Part shown: one piece after another, positions 21,797 through 36,700 of the stretch
Layout: each line of letters opens with the position of its first letter
Position numbering within the stretch: position 1 is the first letter of the stretch
Source of the DNA: Achatina immaculata
Lineage: Eukaryota > Mollusca > Gastropoda > Stylommatophora > Achatinidae
Reading direction: 5' to 3'
DNA length: 64,000 bases
NCBI GenBank assembly: GCA_009760885.1
Contig: CM019692.1
Location: 51,706,355 to 51,770,354 of the forward strand
Program-made: the position numbers and the translations under genes
The notes under the pieces: generated by a model
Seen by the model: the letters and a program-made list of their open reading frames with translations, nothing else
The model's database searches: none
What the model was told of the DNA's origin: nothing

Positions 21797-24700
21797 CTGA
21801 AAAATTGACATAAAACAAGTTAAATATAAAACACTACAGAACAAAATATTCACTCCATTCCTTTATATTTTGTGAACTTTCTTAAAATGGCTCGTGGCAT
21901 TTTCATGTCTCAAATGTGTGCAGTCAGTGCTTCCACACTTCTAGGACACAGAACTGTAAGGTAAAAAAGGTCAGCATCTGTCCTTGGCACCTTTCTTTTC
22001 CCTAGGAAAACCTGGATGCCTATTTCTTGTGCCTGGATGGATTCTGGTTCTGGATAAGCCTGAAAAATTCTACCCCAGTGAGGAATCAAACCACAGACCT
22101 TCTGGTTAGCACACAGGAGTACTAACCACCATAGCTAGATTTAAAAGAAAGAAAAAAAAAAACAACACTAAGAATACCATGACAAGTACTATTCATCTCA
22201 AACAACTTGTATCTTAAATTCACCATCATCATCAGTCCTCTGTACTCCCAATGAAACATAAGGCATCAACAAAGGTTCCCCAGGCAATCCTTTGTTGAGC
22301 AGGTCAGGATATCTCAATCCACGTCTTTCGTGCTTCCTTTAATTCTTCCTGTATAGTGCATCTCCATGTTCCTTATGGCCTGCCCCTCTTTTCTTTTTTC
22401 CTTGAGGTGTCCAAGTCAAGGTGATACTGAGGTGTCTTGTTCTTTCCATCTGTAGTATGTGGAATCCCATCTCTGTCCTTTGACTTCTTTAGTAATGTTT
22501 TCAATGCCCACTCGTTTGGTTATTTCCTTATTTGTCACACGTTCTTCTTAGTACATTCTTAAACTTTTCTTGAGGCTTCTTCCTCCAAACCTCCTCAATC
22601 TGCTCTCAATTCTCTGATTGGTTCTCCATGTATTTTAAATTACATCTACCAAATGATAATGTGTAGCAACATCACAAGTCTCTGTTAAAAAGCACCGATA
22701 CGACAGGAAACAAAATCAAGATATAAACAGAATGAAGGAAGTGTGTATTAATGTTATCCTCCTGCCCTTTTCCCCTGCAAATTCTCAGTTTAGTTTTCAG
22801 TACATTATTAAGTTTCTAAATATAGCCAAAATATTTTATTTGTCTGATTCTTATGTTTTTCTCATTTTTTTACCTTTTGTCTTTGCAGTTTTTTTCCAAC
22901 ATTTCAGTATTCCTTTATATGTCTGCACAGAGAATTAGATACATTTTTGATTGTAAAATATTTCTCTCTTCTGTGTATTGACATTTCAAGAGGCTCAGTT
23001 TTGTTTTGTTTTACCGCTTTCTTTTTTTATGATGTTTTATCCTGTTCCAGCTTCTCCTTCAAATTTTTCTTATCTAAAATTCTGAAAATCAAGACACCAA
23101 CCTCAAAAAAACTTTCCACGTACTGCAACAAATACACCCCGCAGTCGCTGTAGTTGCTCTGCTGGGGTACTTTTGGTGTGGAGCTTCTCAAGATTTTAGT
23201 TATCTGTCTCGCCTCGGACTTCTTGGCATTCCACTCACACTGCAGATAACTACAACAAAAGCAGTACAAAAAGCTTACTATACTTCACTCCATTCGTCCA
23301 TTTTTCAGTCACTTTCTATGTGGGAGTTATTTTTTATATGAATATTTATTTTCTCTTTTTACACAGAAAGGTAAACTATACAGCGTATAAGAGTCAGTCT
23401 TGTTTGTTCCGGCATATAATATCTGCTTTCTGAGACTTGACATAAAAACTTACGACATGACTAATCAAAGGATGGCTTGACATTACTAAAGCAGCCACGT
23501 GTAGCATAAGATGGGACATCAGCCCAAAGTCCTTTGCTTAGTTCATTTTTTTAACTACCTGGTCACCAAATAATAATACTTATAATAATTTATGAATCCC
23601 TTTTACATCATCAACATCCTCAACATCATCACCACATGCCACCTCTCGAGAAAGACTGAATGCAGTAGATCGCCAATTAAAAATTTTGTAAAAGTATGCC
23701 TAGTTACTGGTATGTATATGATTTCTCTTTTTTTTGTTTTAAATTTAAAATTATTCTGTCATATTTAGGCACGGAAAATTCATCAATTCAAACTGAAAGA
23801 GACTCAGCTTTAAGTGTTGTTGTGCTAAGTAATGATCTATAGCAAAATATGGCACTGTATACTATAAATATTATAATATAAATGCCCAGTTACAGTTACT
23901 GCTGTGGTGAAACTGATGTTAACGTGAAGGAGTAACTAGATACTCACTCTCTCAACATCCGGACATTTGGGCTCCTGCTGGGTCCAGCCAGTGAGTCAAA
24001 CATCAAAATGCACGGCCTGGTGAAACAAAAGCACATTACCATGAGCTGACAGTACAACAGACATATGAGATTCACCCTCTGTAAAGTGAGGAAAGCTTCA
24101 GCTCCCAGTTATGTTATCTATTAATAATAAGGTAAAGGTAAAATTCCCATTTCTATGCCATTAAGGCATAGTGGGGATATGGGTGTTAAGCTCATACTTC
24201 CATGACCTTTAGCACAGGAAAGTGTGATGTGGTCAGTATCATGCCTGGCTGCATTTACCTTCCCAGATTTCTCTGGTACCCACTTTTAGAGGATGGGTCA
24301 AACCCCCGAGCCTTTTCGGTGTGTACTAGAAAAATCCCACTGTTGGGACTGAACCTGGTACCACCGGATTAGTAAACCAAGTGCCTAACCACTCAGCTAA
24401 CCAGGCAGCCATCTATTAATAATTAATCTACATAAATCTGACGCTGACATCCAGTAAAACTTAGGCTAACACAACCAGTCCCATGCCAAAACTATCAGGA
24501 AGGTTAATATGCTGTTTTCAAGCTGAATATGACAGTGGTCAGCAACTCTAGCAGGCTGCTTGTATCAGGGCTAATAAATCATGGCTGATCAAGATCTTAT
24601 TTCCACCCTCCCCCTCCCCCCCATGATGCTCCTGGCAACAGGTCATAACCTGACCAAGTGAATATAGATCAAAATGGAAAGGCAAACCTCTTCCCAAAAA

Positions 24701-27700
24701 TATGCCATCCAGAAGACAGATGTGTTGGGGAACAGGTGCAGATACAGTAATACAACACAACACAATGCAACCAATGCTCTTTTCGAGGGTGCATGAAGAA
24801 GACAATATCATATATTACCCTGACTGCTCATATCATTTAAAAAAAAAAAAAAGGTGCTAAGTGATGATGACTGTCACTGACAGAAAGTACATATACCTTC
24901 TTCTTATCTGTCTCTTTATGGCATATGCATCACAGGGAGTTTCAAACATCAGTCCGGAGCAAGATGAGAACCCTGGGTAACTGTCATATTATGGTTTTCA
25001 TTTCCAGGTCGCTATCTGTTAGATTTGTCTCATTACTTCTCTTATAATTCTCTTGAGCATTAAAAAAAAATCCACTACCGGCTTACCTGGCCTGGTGTAG
25101 CCTCATCAGAGTCCCGTTTGCTAGGACGTTTCATATAAAAATGGCAATTAAACGCAACTGTCCAATTCTGTCTCACAAGGGTGTTCAAGATCTTCACCAC
25201 AATGTTGTTGCAAAGTGCTCAAATCTCTACTTCGAAGGAAACCAATGATACCCCACCGCACTGTTGATCTGGTTACTTTTACCTTCCTTGCCACTGTTTG
25301 TGTTTAATGTGAAATATTATTTATTATTTGTCAAATAATGTTAAAAATACCTAAGAGAATACCCAACAAAAGAATGTCTGGCAATTTCCACAACGGATGA
25401 CATCTAGCTGCTACAAAACTGTCTTCTAAGACAAAAGAGCTATAATTATTACAACATTCTTTAGCTGCTAAAACAAAAAAAATAATCCAAGATGGCAACT
25501 GACCTTCATATTCTTCACCTCTCTGAATGGAAGGTCAGGCCTCTTTTAAAAAAATGGCACACCTTTCTGATAAAGACATATACTCACTGCTTCTGTCCAA
25601 GATTGTACTTGCTGTCTTCACTGTCCAAACATTTTCTTGCATCCAGCTGACGCCCTAAGATTGTCTGAACAAGAAAAATAAACAACAAATTATGTCTAAA
25701 AAAACTCGAAATAAGTTTAATTAAACTGATAAACCAAACACTTATTTCAAGTTCACTATGTGTGAGAAAATCTGTCATTATGTACTGGCATAAGAAAAAC
25801 TGTAAACTGACAGATAACTGGCATCATCAGCTGCTGTAAAGTGATGGATATGTTAAGAAGTAAATCAGATCATCTAGGGACTTGTCTCAGAAGTGCATGG
25901 ATGATGATCCTGAATTTACCTACAGGACCCGGGACCCCAAAATAATGCAAATTGATGAAGCAAAAATGACTACAGAAGACATTAACTAAAAAATATAAGT
26001 AAAGCATTCTCAACCAATGGGGGACTTTATGGTTTCATGGGGGGGGGGGGGGGGGGGGGGGAAGCAGACTGACAGACTCAAACTGTTGGAATATCATATA
26101 CATATTACTTGGATTGCATCTTTGGAGTCAATGAAGTAGTAATGAGAGAGAGAGAGAGGGGGGGGGGGGGGGAGAAAGAAAGAATAAGAACAACTGCCCT
26201 AAACCCAAGAAAAGGACTTCAACCAAATCTGTACTGAACACTACGGGGAAATAGCAGAGGAGAAAATGTAGTCTGTGACTATGACCAAGTAATCATTGGA
26301 TGAGCTACTTTAAATGGAACAAAGCAGACTGTTGATCGCTTCAAAGCACTGGCCAGCTTTCCTTCTCAAACACCATAAGGTGTCAGGTACCCCATTTATA
26401 CAGCAATGCTGACTGAGCCACCCTAGACTGGATTCAAAGTCCAGACCAACAACACACTAATTGCTTTGCTACTCAGGCACTCATAATAATGTGGTGAACA
26501 AGTTTTTATAACATGTGATATAGATGTGACGCACACTATGACATGGTATAGATGTGATGCACACTGTGACCTGAGACAGATGTGACACACACTGTGGCAT
26601 GAGTCTGTCTGAGCACAAAGCTAATGTTACTGACCACTCCAGGGGTTCTGTCACCCTTGAAGAAGACCAGAATCACTCATCAATGGAACTAGAACACACA
26701 AAGACTACAGCAAGGCTACAACCTAATGCTGACAAATTCCTTGAGGGCTTTCTAATTTCATTCACCCATGATGGACTTGGATGAAATCCTTTTCTCTTTT
26801 AGAACTGATTTTTGTGTAGGATCACTGATAAACATTAATTTAAAAAATTTTTGATAATCAAAATGCAAATGTACTCCTGGAAAAAAAAAAAAACACCTTT
26901 TAACCCTTCTTTGGTTTATTTATTTGAAGAATGAACTCTTACAAATATATTCGCCTTACTCATCTACAGGTTCTGACACAGTTATGCAAAATTCCTCCTT
27001 TATGAGATGAGAGCATAAAAACTTCATGAACCAACATTATTATTATTAACAAAAAAAGAAATGAGACCACTTTGTACTTACTTTAGGTAGTGTATCTTGG
27101 TTACCATTTTCTTCATTTGTTCTTTCTTCTCCCTAAATAAAAAACAATATATTTCATGTTCTATGAAGCTCCAAAAATAAAGTTAATATGTTCTACTATT
27201 CATTCATTCATTCATTTGCATGTCCCTTGCAGAACTTTGTCTCCCTAACAGCATTTCTGTAGGCCTCTCGGTTGTGAGCAAGATGACCTTTTGCTGATGC
27301 ATCCATTTGCAGATCATCAACGATGTCTTGCAGCCATCTTCGCCCTGGTCTTCCTCTCTTTCTTTTTCCCGTTATGTACCCTTCCAAGACGGTCTTCTCT
27401 AGATTATCATGACATTTAATGCGTCCAAAATATTTAAGTTTTCTCTTTTAATCCTCTTTACTAGCCAGCCTTCTTCAATATTAAGTTCTTGTAGTATGGA
27501 TATATTTGTTCTTTTTTGTGTCCATGATATTTGAAGAATTCTTCTGTAGCATTTACATTCAAAGACATTTATGTGTTTCTCAGCTGTTTTGTTAAGTGTC
27601 CAGGTCTACCAGTGTCCCTAAATAAAATCAGTAAACCTTTATGTTCTACGATTCTCCCAAAAAATAAAATATACTTTAATGTTCTAATAAAATCATTATA

Positions 27701-30700
27701 TTTAATGCTCTGTGAATCTCTCAAAACAAAAGTAACACAATGTTCTATCAGTCTCCTAAAATAAAATGAATATACTGTAATGTTCAATAAACACCTAAAA
27801 CAAATAAAAATACCTTCATGCTTTATGAATCTCTAAATAAAAAAATGTATGTAACACTACATTTTTTACATACATGTATGTATCACTTAAGACGTGCTCA
27901 GGCCAAGTCAGCATTCCAGAAAATGAGAAACATCATGTGCGACAGATTCATATTAATGGAAACAAGATTCCGAATACTTAAATGTTACATCAAGCCAAAT
28001 TTGTTTTATGGATGTGAAGTATGGTCCATGAATAAGGGAGTACAGCAAGAAATGGAGGCCATGGAAATGTGACAGCTATGAAAACCAACGAAGAAGTCTT
28101 AAGTGAGGCTGGAATTAAAAGGCAAATTACAGCAAAGATCAGAGGCAGACAAGGGAGATTTGAAGGACATTTTCTGAAAAGAGGAAAACTGGAACATACT
28201 GTGACAACTGGAAAAATTAAGGGAAGAAGAGACAGTTATTGAGGAAAGACACTGGCGATGGTTGGGACATGTGCTCCGAATGACTGACAACTCACTACCA
28301 AAAATAGCACTAAGATGGACACCACAGGGGAACAGAAGTAAGGGTAGACCAAAAGAGACATGGAGAAGAACAACAGAAAGGATGTTGAGCAATAGAGGGC
28401 TCACCTGGGCAAGAGCAGGAAAAAAGGCGAAGGACAGGCATTTGTGGAAAACCCTTGCAGAAGCCCCATGTGCCCTGGGCACTTAAGGTTCAGAGAGAGA
28501 GAGAGACAGGAAGACTGGAAGAGAAGTTACTGGATGGGCTGTCAGTTTGGCTAGGAAGAAAGTCACCGGTGGATATCATAATCAAGTCTAAAGACAGGGA
28601 ATTGTGGAGAGAAATGATCGCCTACACCACACATCACGGCACTTGATTGACTGAAGTAACACTAACAAGCAAATGAGCAGGATTTGATCCTCACCAGTAA
28701 AAAAACAAAGACAGTTCATGACAACTTAATGATTAATACAGACATTTATGTAAATCATATCTATCTGTGCTGAGTTGCACACCGCTGACTTTGATTTTCT
28801 TTCAAATTCCAGGGGTTATGAGTTTTGTCAGTCATAGCGAAGTTTCATGGTAGCTGGTTCTCCCAAAAATAAATATACATAAAAAATAAATACAAATCCA
28901 CCGTGTACCATGGAAGAATTTCTACTGTGTAATCTTATTTAATACTCTGAGAGACTTGAAAATAAATAACACATTCTGCGAAAGTTTTGCAACACTTAAC
29001 CATCACCGTCATTGGACTCATGGGAAATACAACCCGTGAAGCTTCTGCATAACCGAAACAACATTCACTGTATTGGCACAGAATTCATGAAAACACACAG
29101 GCGAAACTTGCTGGGATGAAACAACTCTTACTGTACTGTCATTTGATTCATGAAAACGAATTACAAAACGTTAGCCGACCCTGAAAGAACTCTTACTGTA
29201 TTTTCGTTGGACTCGTCATCCACATCTCCTTTGTGAGTACTACTTGGTATAAATGGGACAACTTCTGAGTTTGCCAAACCGGGGAAGCAGATCACAGCAA
29301 GATACCAGTGAGAGCTGTGTGTACACGAACAAAAATAATTCTTATGTATAAAATGTTATGGTATATAAAGAAGTCTGCATATGCAAACAAAAACACAAAA
29401 AAATCTTTCACTTCAAAAAAAACACTGGCAGTGATGCTATATCTCACACATCTATGTTAATCAAAGCTCAGAGAAATATTTAGGCTAAGTGTAGATGAAG
29501 CTTATAAAGACCATATGTGAGGGAACAACTTGCAAAATCGTGCATGGAGGAAATCTCACAGAAAGTTTTAAAGTGGAAACAGGTGTGCGGCAGGGATGTT
29601 TGCTATTACCATTCCTATTTCTTCTTGTAATTGATTGGATCATGAAAACTACCACACAAAGAAAAAGAAGTTGGATACAATAGGCACTGTGGAACCAATT
29701 GGAAGATCTTGACTTTGAGATGACGTGGCACTTCTGGCACACAGCCACACACAAATGCAAGAGAAACTTCAGATCTTAAGCAAGAATTCTGCTAAACTGG
29801 GACTCTATATTAACAGAAAAAAACAAAGACAATGAAAAGTAATAATGCAAGCAATAGCCTCATGGTAACTGAGGGAGTGCCAATTGAGGAAGTAGAGTAT
29901 TTCACATATTTAGGCAGCATAGCGGATAAATATGGGAGAACGGAAAATGATGTTAAAGCTAGAATAACCAAGGCTAGGACAGCATTTATCCAACTTAACA
30001 AAATATGGTCATTTAAGAACATCAAAACAAGAACCACACTTGGATTTTTCAATACAAACGTAAAGACCGTCCTCCGATATGGTTCGGAGACATGGGTTAT
30101 GACCAAGACAATACAACAGAGGATACAAACATTCATGAACTACTGCTTGAGGAGGATTTTAAACATTAAATGGCAGGACAAGATCAGGAATGAGGAGGTC
30201 TGGGAAAGGGCAGGACAAGAACCTGTGAACCTACAAATCATGTCTAGGAAGTGGAGGTGGATTGGCCACACTCTGAGGAAACCTGACACCAACATAGTAA
30301 GACAGGCACTGACATGGAATCCTCAAGGAAATAGAAAACAAGGAAGACCTAGACTTACTTGGAGAAGAGAAATTATGACAGTGCTCAGAGACAAGGGATA
30401 ATGACCTGGTCAAGGAACTTCCCTATGGAATCAAAGCGGCACTGTATGCAGATGATCTGGTCATGTGGTGTACAGATGAATATGTGACAGTTGCTGCACA
30501 GAGACTCCAAAGAGCAGCAGACATCTTGACATCATGGACAAACAAATGGTGTGTAAGTATCAACACAGAGAAATCAAGTACCACTCTGTTCACTCTCTCA
30601 TCTAAACAGAAAGCAGGTAAGATCTTTGTAAATGAAATATCCTTAAGGATGGACAACCAACCCACTTACTTAAGAGTGACTCTTGACTCAAAACTGACTT

Positions 30701-33700
30701 GGAAGCAACACATCAACAGTGCAGAAGCAAAAGCCAGAAGAAAACTAGCCATATTAAGAAAATTAAGTGGGACCACATGGGGAGCTAGTGAAAGAATCCT
30801 CAAGAATGTATATCAGCAAAGTATTCCACCACATTTAGAATATGGCTCAACATTTTGGTGCACAGCATCAAACACTACGCTGCATAATCTAGACAAGGTT
30901 CAAAATCAGTCAATACGGATTATCACAGGTGCCATGAGGTCCACACCAATAGTGGAAATGCAGAAAATAGTTGGTGTTCAAGCGCTAAAGAAATGTAGAG
31001 ACACAAAGGTCATGACCATGGGAGAGAAATTCCTTAGCTCTGTAAGCCATCCCCTGAAGGAGAGATTCAATAACTTGGCATTAAGATGGCTTAAAAGAAG
31101 CAGCTTCATTCATCAGGCCAAGCATATGCGTAAGCTGATACCTGACCTTCCAACTGTAGTCGCTCCATTATCATCTGTACCAGAGCATACATCATGGAAA
31201 GAAGCAGATTATACAGGAAGGAAGCAGAAAATAATTCCAAGAACAGGGATGACTGGAGAGCCTTTATCTGTGATATGATGATGATGACAAGTGTAAATGA
31301 GATGAAAAGTATTAAATTTCTATCCCAACCCATATTTTTAAATTATAGAGAACTGCCCTCCAGTTTCTTTCTACCAAAATGACTATTCAAAATTTATTCT
31401 AGCAAAGAACTGAAATCAATTCATAAGTGAAAGAGTTAAGTGTTTTATGGGAACTTCTTATTTTCCTTCCACACACTGACACCAATGTATAATCTAGTGC
31501 ATTATCCTCAGCAAGGATCTCACTCACACTAGCCTGTGCTCTTGTCAGTGCTGTGGGGTTCTTGCACTATGCTGAGATCCTCTAGTTGAGCAGATATAAG
31601 CACCCATGGACATGTCCTGAATGCAATCTTCTTCTTCTTCTTCTTCGTTCGCACTGTCTGTCTATATCTGCAGTCCTGTCTCTTGGATAAATTTCACTGT
31701 TTTTTGTAACTCATGTATGGAACCGTAGAGCTTATCTTCTTTAGTGGTTTCACTGGGCCAGTAATTATTTCTCAGTGTCTCGTAGTTGATGCAGTTCTGG
31801 AGGATATGTTCCACGGTTTGGGGCACCTGGGCACATGTACATAGATTAGTAGTACCAACCTTAAACTTTGTATACATATGACTTCGGAGTCGGCTGTGTC
31901 CTGTTCGGAGACGGAAGATGGTGACTTGTTCCTTTCTGTTTAGCATGTGATAGTCATCATGTGGTGGTGTTTGTGGCTTCCTGTAGGTTTTTATCATGCT
32001 TTTCTTCTGATTATAGGTGACTGGTATGTCTGGTTGCTCCATTTCAGTGCCCTCTTTGGCCAGATGGTCAGCTTTCTCATTGCCTGGTATCCCACAGTGG
32101 GAGGGAATCCATTGCAAAGTGACTCCATGTTGTAAGCCAATTTTTGACAAGGCATCCTTAAGGTCTGGTAGTTTGTTGCACTGAAGAGCCTCCAGTACTG
32201 ATCTTGCATCTGTGAGAATTACTACAGGACATGTATCAATTCTGGAGTCTGATAGTTTTTCAACTGCAGCAATAATTGCCCTAACTTCTGCATCAAAGTT
32301 GTTGCAGTATTTACCAGTGGGTATGGAAATCTTGTCAATGGTGTTGTTTGGATATTCAATATATGCTCCTGCCCCACCATTCTTTATGGCATTATGTGCA
32401 GATCCATCTGTATACACACGTATCCAGGTGTCACATGGATATTTGTCATCTAGAACACTAAGTGTGGCTGTTGATCTTACAAGACTGCTCTGCATCTCAC
32501 CATTCTGCACACCTTTCACTTCAGTCTGAATAGTTATTTGTGTATAATCTGCTTCTTTCCATGGTGTATGCTCTGGTACAGATGATAATGGAGTGACTAC
32601 AGTTGGAAGGTCAGGTATCAGCTTACGCATACGCTTGGCCTGATGAATGAAGCTGCTTCTTTTAAGCCGTCCTAATGCCAAGTTATTGAATCTCTCCTTC
32701 AGGGGATGGCTTACAGAGCTAAGGAATTTTTCTCCCATGGTCATGACCTTTGTGTCTCTACGTTCCTTTAGCGCTTGAACACCAACTATTTTCTGCATTT
32801 CTACTATTGGTGTGGACCTCATGGCACCTGTGATAATCCGTATTGACTGATTTTGAACCTTGTCTAGATTATGCAGCGTAGTGTTTGATGCTGTGCACCA
32901 AGATGTTGAGCCATATTCTAAATGTGGTAGAACACTTTGCTGATATACAATCTTGAGGATTCTTTCACTAGCTCCCCATGTAGTCCCACTCAATTTTCTT
33001 AATATGGCTAGTTTTTTTCTGGCTTTTGCTTCTGCACTGTTGATGTGTTGCTTCCAAGTCAGTTTTGAGTCAAGAGTCACTCCTAAGTAAGTGGGTTGGT
33101 TGTCCATCCTTAAGGGTATTTCATTTACAAAGATCTTACCTGCTTTCTGTTTAGATGAGAGGGTGAACAGAGTGGTGCTTGATTTCTCTGTGTTGATACT
33201 TACACACCATTTGTTTGTCCATGATGTCAAGATGTCTGCTGCTCTTTGGAGTCTCTGTGTAGCAACTGTCGCATATTCATCTGTACACCACATGACCACA
33301 TCATCTGCATACAGTGCTGCTTTGATTCCATAGGGAAGTTCCTTGACCAGGTCATTAATGAATACAAGGAATAGTGTAGGCGAAAGGACTCCTCCTTGTG
33401 GTACACCGTGTCGCAGAAGTACTTTCTGGCTTTTGTGTCCATCCATTACTACTCTAGCTCTTCTATTGTGTAAATAGGACTTTATCCAGTTGTACAGTCT
33501 TCCATTCACATTGCAGTTTCTTAGTTTCCACAACAGACCTTTTTTCCATACTTTATCAAAGGCTTTCTTCAGGTCTATCCACGCTGCTAGTACAAGGTTT
33601 TTCTCTTGGAATGCATCCTCAATCTCTTGAGAGAGATAGGTCACTTGATCTTCCGTACTGTAGTACTGCCTAAATCCTGCTTGTTGTGGAACGAGAAGGT

Positions 33701-36700
33701 TTTCACTTTCTAGGTACCATTTTAGCCTCAGGTCAATGATGCGTTCCATCGTTTTGCATAGGCAGCTAGTGAGACTGATTGGCCTGTAGCTGGAGGCAGT
33801 ATCACTGTTTTTCCCTGGTTTTAGCAGTGGTACCATGCTTGCTTCCTTCCAGATTTGAGGTAACTTACCTGTGCTCCAGCACATATTGAAAATATCCAAC
33901 AGCTTTCCCATTGCTGCCATTCCCAGGTTCTTGATCATTTCATTGGACACTCCATCTGGTCCTGGTGATTTCCTTAGTTTCAGTTTACTAACTGCTAGGT
34001 CTAACTCACTGCGTGTGATTGGTGCACCCATGACCTCCACTTTTCTGACTTGTTCCTCCTCTTTCTGTGGCTCGATGCGCACTGTACGCTCCTTCTCTGG
34101 ATGGATATCAATGTTGCAGTCCTGTGCAAACATGCGAGCAAAAGTGATCTGCTACCTGCTTACCTGTAAGAGTTTTCCCATCCTCTATTAGTGTAATCTT
34201 TGTACTTCTTCCAGTACTCTCATCATTTAACTGTTTGATTAGTTTCCACAGTTTCCTTCCATCCTTTTCAAAGTTTAGGGACTCTGTTTTCTCTCTCCAA
34301 CTTTCCCGTCTGGCTTGCAGCTTTGCTCTCTGAAATTTGGCCTTAGAATGTTGGTAATTATTGTGGTGTTCTTGGCATGGTCTATTTTCTGCTTGCTTTC
34401 GAGCTGCTTCCACGTCATCATGGAGTTTTCCCAGCTCACTAGACCAGTATGGTTTATAGTCCCTGCGAGCTCCTCTGGGAATGGTTTCACGAGCGGCCTG
34501 AAGGATACAAGCATTGAATTCCTTCACTATGCTGTTAATATCCTTACCTTCTATGGACAGCTGTCCCACCAGGATACCTGTACGATGTCTGTACATTGTC
34601 CAGTTTGCTTTTTTATAGTTCCATCTGGGGAGAGGGTTACTGGTGTTAAGGAGTTCATTTTCTATTGTCAGGAAGACTGGTCGATGGTCGCTACCTCCAA
34701 GTTGTTTTCCAACTTCACGTGTAATGTTCCACTTCAGATCTGGAGAGTGGAATGCCAGATCTGGTGTTGATTTTGTATGCCAAGCCCTTGAGTAAAATGT
34801 TGGGGCATCCATTGGCTGGTTGATCAGGAGAAGTCCATTATCATCCTGCCAGCTCTCAACTTCCTCTCCTCTCTTGTCTATGTGGTCATAGCCCCAGCTC
34901 TGGGAATGACTGTTAAAATCACCACAGACCATCAGTCTCTCTTTGTGTGGGATTGTTCCTAAAGCAAGTGGGCGGTCATTAGGACAGTAATAGTTAAGGA
35001 GGTGGAAATCTGTATTACTACTTTTTAGATGGATCATCTGGTATTCGGCTCCTTCCATGTACACTCCCACCTGACATGCGCTGATGTTATTCTTAACAAG
35101 TGTGAGTACTCCTCCTTTTCTTCTGTCCTGTCGGTCTGATCTAAAACACTGGTAGCCTCTGATTTTAAAGGCGGCATCTTTGGTTAGGTGTGTCTCCTGT
35201 ATGCAGCATATACTTACCTGCTCTGCAAAAAGTATGTTCTCTAGTTCAACTTTTTTGCTATAGCCATCTCTAACACTGCTGACACCCTCAGCATTCCACT
35301 GCATTATTTTACGTTCTTGCTTTTTGGCTGTTTTCTTCTGTTGTATTTTTTGGCCAGTAGCTCTACTCTCATGTCTCCTGACTCCACAAGACGAACTGAG
35401 AGGACCTCCAGTAGCATTGGGTGGACCCTTTCGAGGCAGGGGGCCCGGCACTGCACCTGCCTGGTTAGTCTTCAAAGGGCGAGCACCATGTTTGAAAACT
35501 GTAGATATAGACATTTCATTAGCGATAATGCGTGTTACCCTGATTTTTGCGATGCGCCTTTTGGCTGGGTAACTCTGACTTCAGCACCTTTCCTTGCTAG
35601 GGCAGACTGTGGTCTTGCTCGGACTGCCATGAAGACAGTGTGGCTGGCCTGGCCAAAACTTTGTTTTCCAGTCTCTGGTGGCTGTACTTAAGCCCCTTCT
35701 CCATGTCAGATGGTTTGAGACAGTTCCACAAAGACACTCTGACTCTGAGATGAGGAATCTGATGAGTGCTTCAACGATATCCATTCCCCGCCACCTATAG
35801 TCTACTGGCTCTGTTTTGTTTACATCATTCTGATAGCCATTGTTGTAAAGACCCATAGGCTTGTCACATCCTGGATTCATTGGTTTCACACCAGACTTCC
35901 CTCATCCCCGCCAGAGATCTCCATGTCCCCATCCGTCCACCAACCTGACATTACATTTTGCAAAAATAACAATTACAATTACAATTAGTGTTGATTGCTA
36001 CAAGTTTCTGGGCTACAGAGGTAGGTCAGAGTTTTTAAGCAAACAGATCTATGTTCCCTGTCTCACAAACACTATGTTAAGATAAGTGTGCTCTTAACAC
36101 AGTTGTTCCCAGGGGACCTGAATGCAATGATAACCTTCTAACGTTTTCATGTGATTTTCCTTGACATTTCTCGCTTCCCATCCTATCCTCTACCTCTGTA
36201 CCATGGTAGAATTTTTTTTTTTGATCAAGTCAATGATTCAGGGTTTCCACTTGGAACGGTATGCAGCACAGTTCTTCCTTGACATCTGCTTATGTGCTGC
36301 ACCTTTACACTTGGAACAGTATGCAGCACAGTTATTCCTTGATATTTGCTTATGTGCTTCACCTTTACACTTTATCTGCATCCATCACTGACCCTATTAC
36401 ATATTTTTTTAGAAACTAATTTCAACTACTATTTTAGCAATGGCTGTATAAATGGCTCTTTAAAAAAAAATTAAAATAACTGCTATCATGATTGTTTTTT
36501 TCTTTCTACACTTGGAAGTTGGGATAAAATTAGTTGTAGCATCATTTTGCAGTTAAAAATGGTGGCTGTTATTTGATTACAAGATATTCGCTGATCTTGG
36601 GTGCTGTTCAACAAGACCATAGTTAAAGGTGCCAGATATAAAATTCCTGTCTGCATAATTTAAAAACTGACGACACAACAAGAACTTACTGTTCATTGAT

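Larger units (their letters stand above)
31616..36128 (-). mobile_element. Full-length I/Nimb-type LINE, 4.49 kb, with 12-bp TSD
   Basis: The element spans 31628-36116 between exact copies of cctgaatgcaat (31616-31627, 36117-36128). On the minus strand it begins tcccctgggaacaac, has ~0.6 kb of leader, then endonuclease, reverse transcriptase and RNase H in one ORF broken once, and ends tgcgaac(GAA)n. No clear ORF1 is visible; a 102-codon frame at 35581-35889 may be its remnant. The near-intact ORF and exact duplication imply a young insertion. It lies in the intron between SENP exons 16 and 17, in sense. Confidence 0.9.

Noticed and set aside
24130..24412. tRNA genes at SINE heads (also 3107, 38950, 45538)
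   Set aside because: A/B boxes are present, but the sequence continues into a shared SINE body and does not close a tRNA fold.
30463..31278. Separate host gene of 271 codons
   Set aside because: It is LINE reverse-transcriptase sequence, over 90% like the 31.6-36.1-kb element by eye.
31628..31646. (GAA)n runs as trinucleotide-expansion loci (also 16395, 21244, 38471, 44490)
   Set aside because: Each is the 3' tail of a retro-insert, shown by adjoining TSDs.
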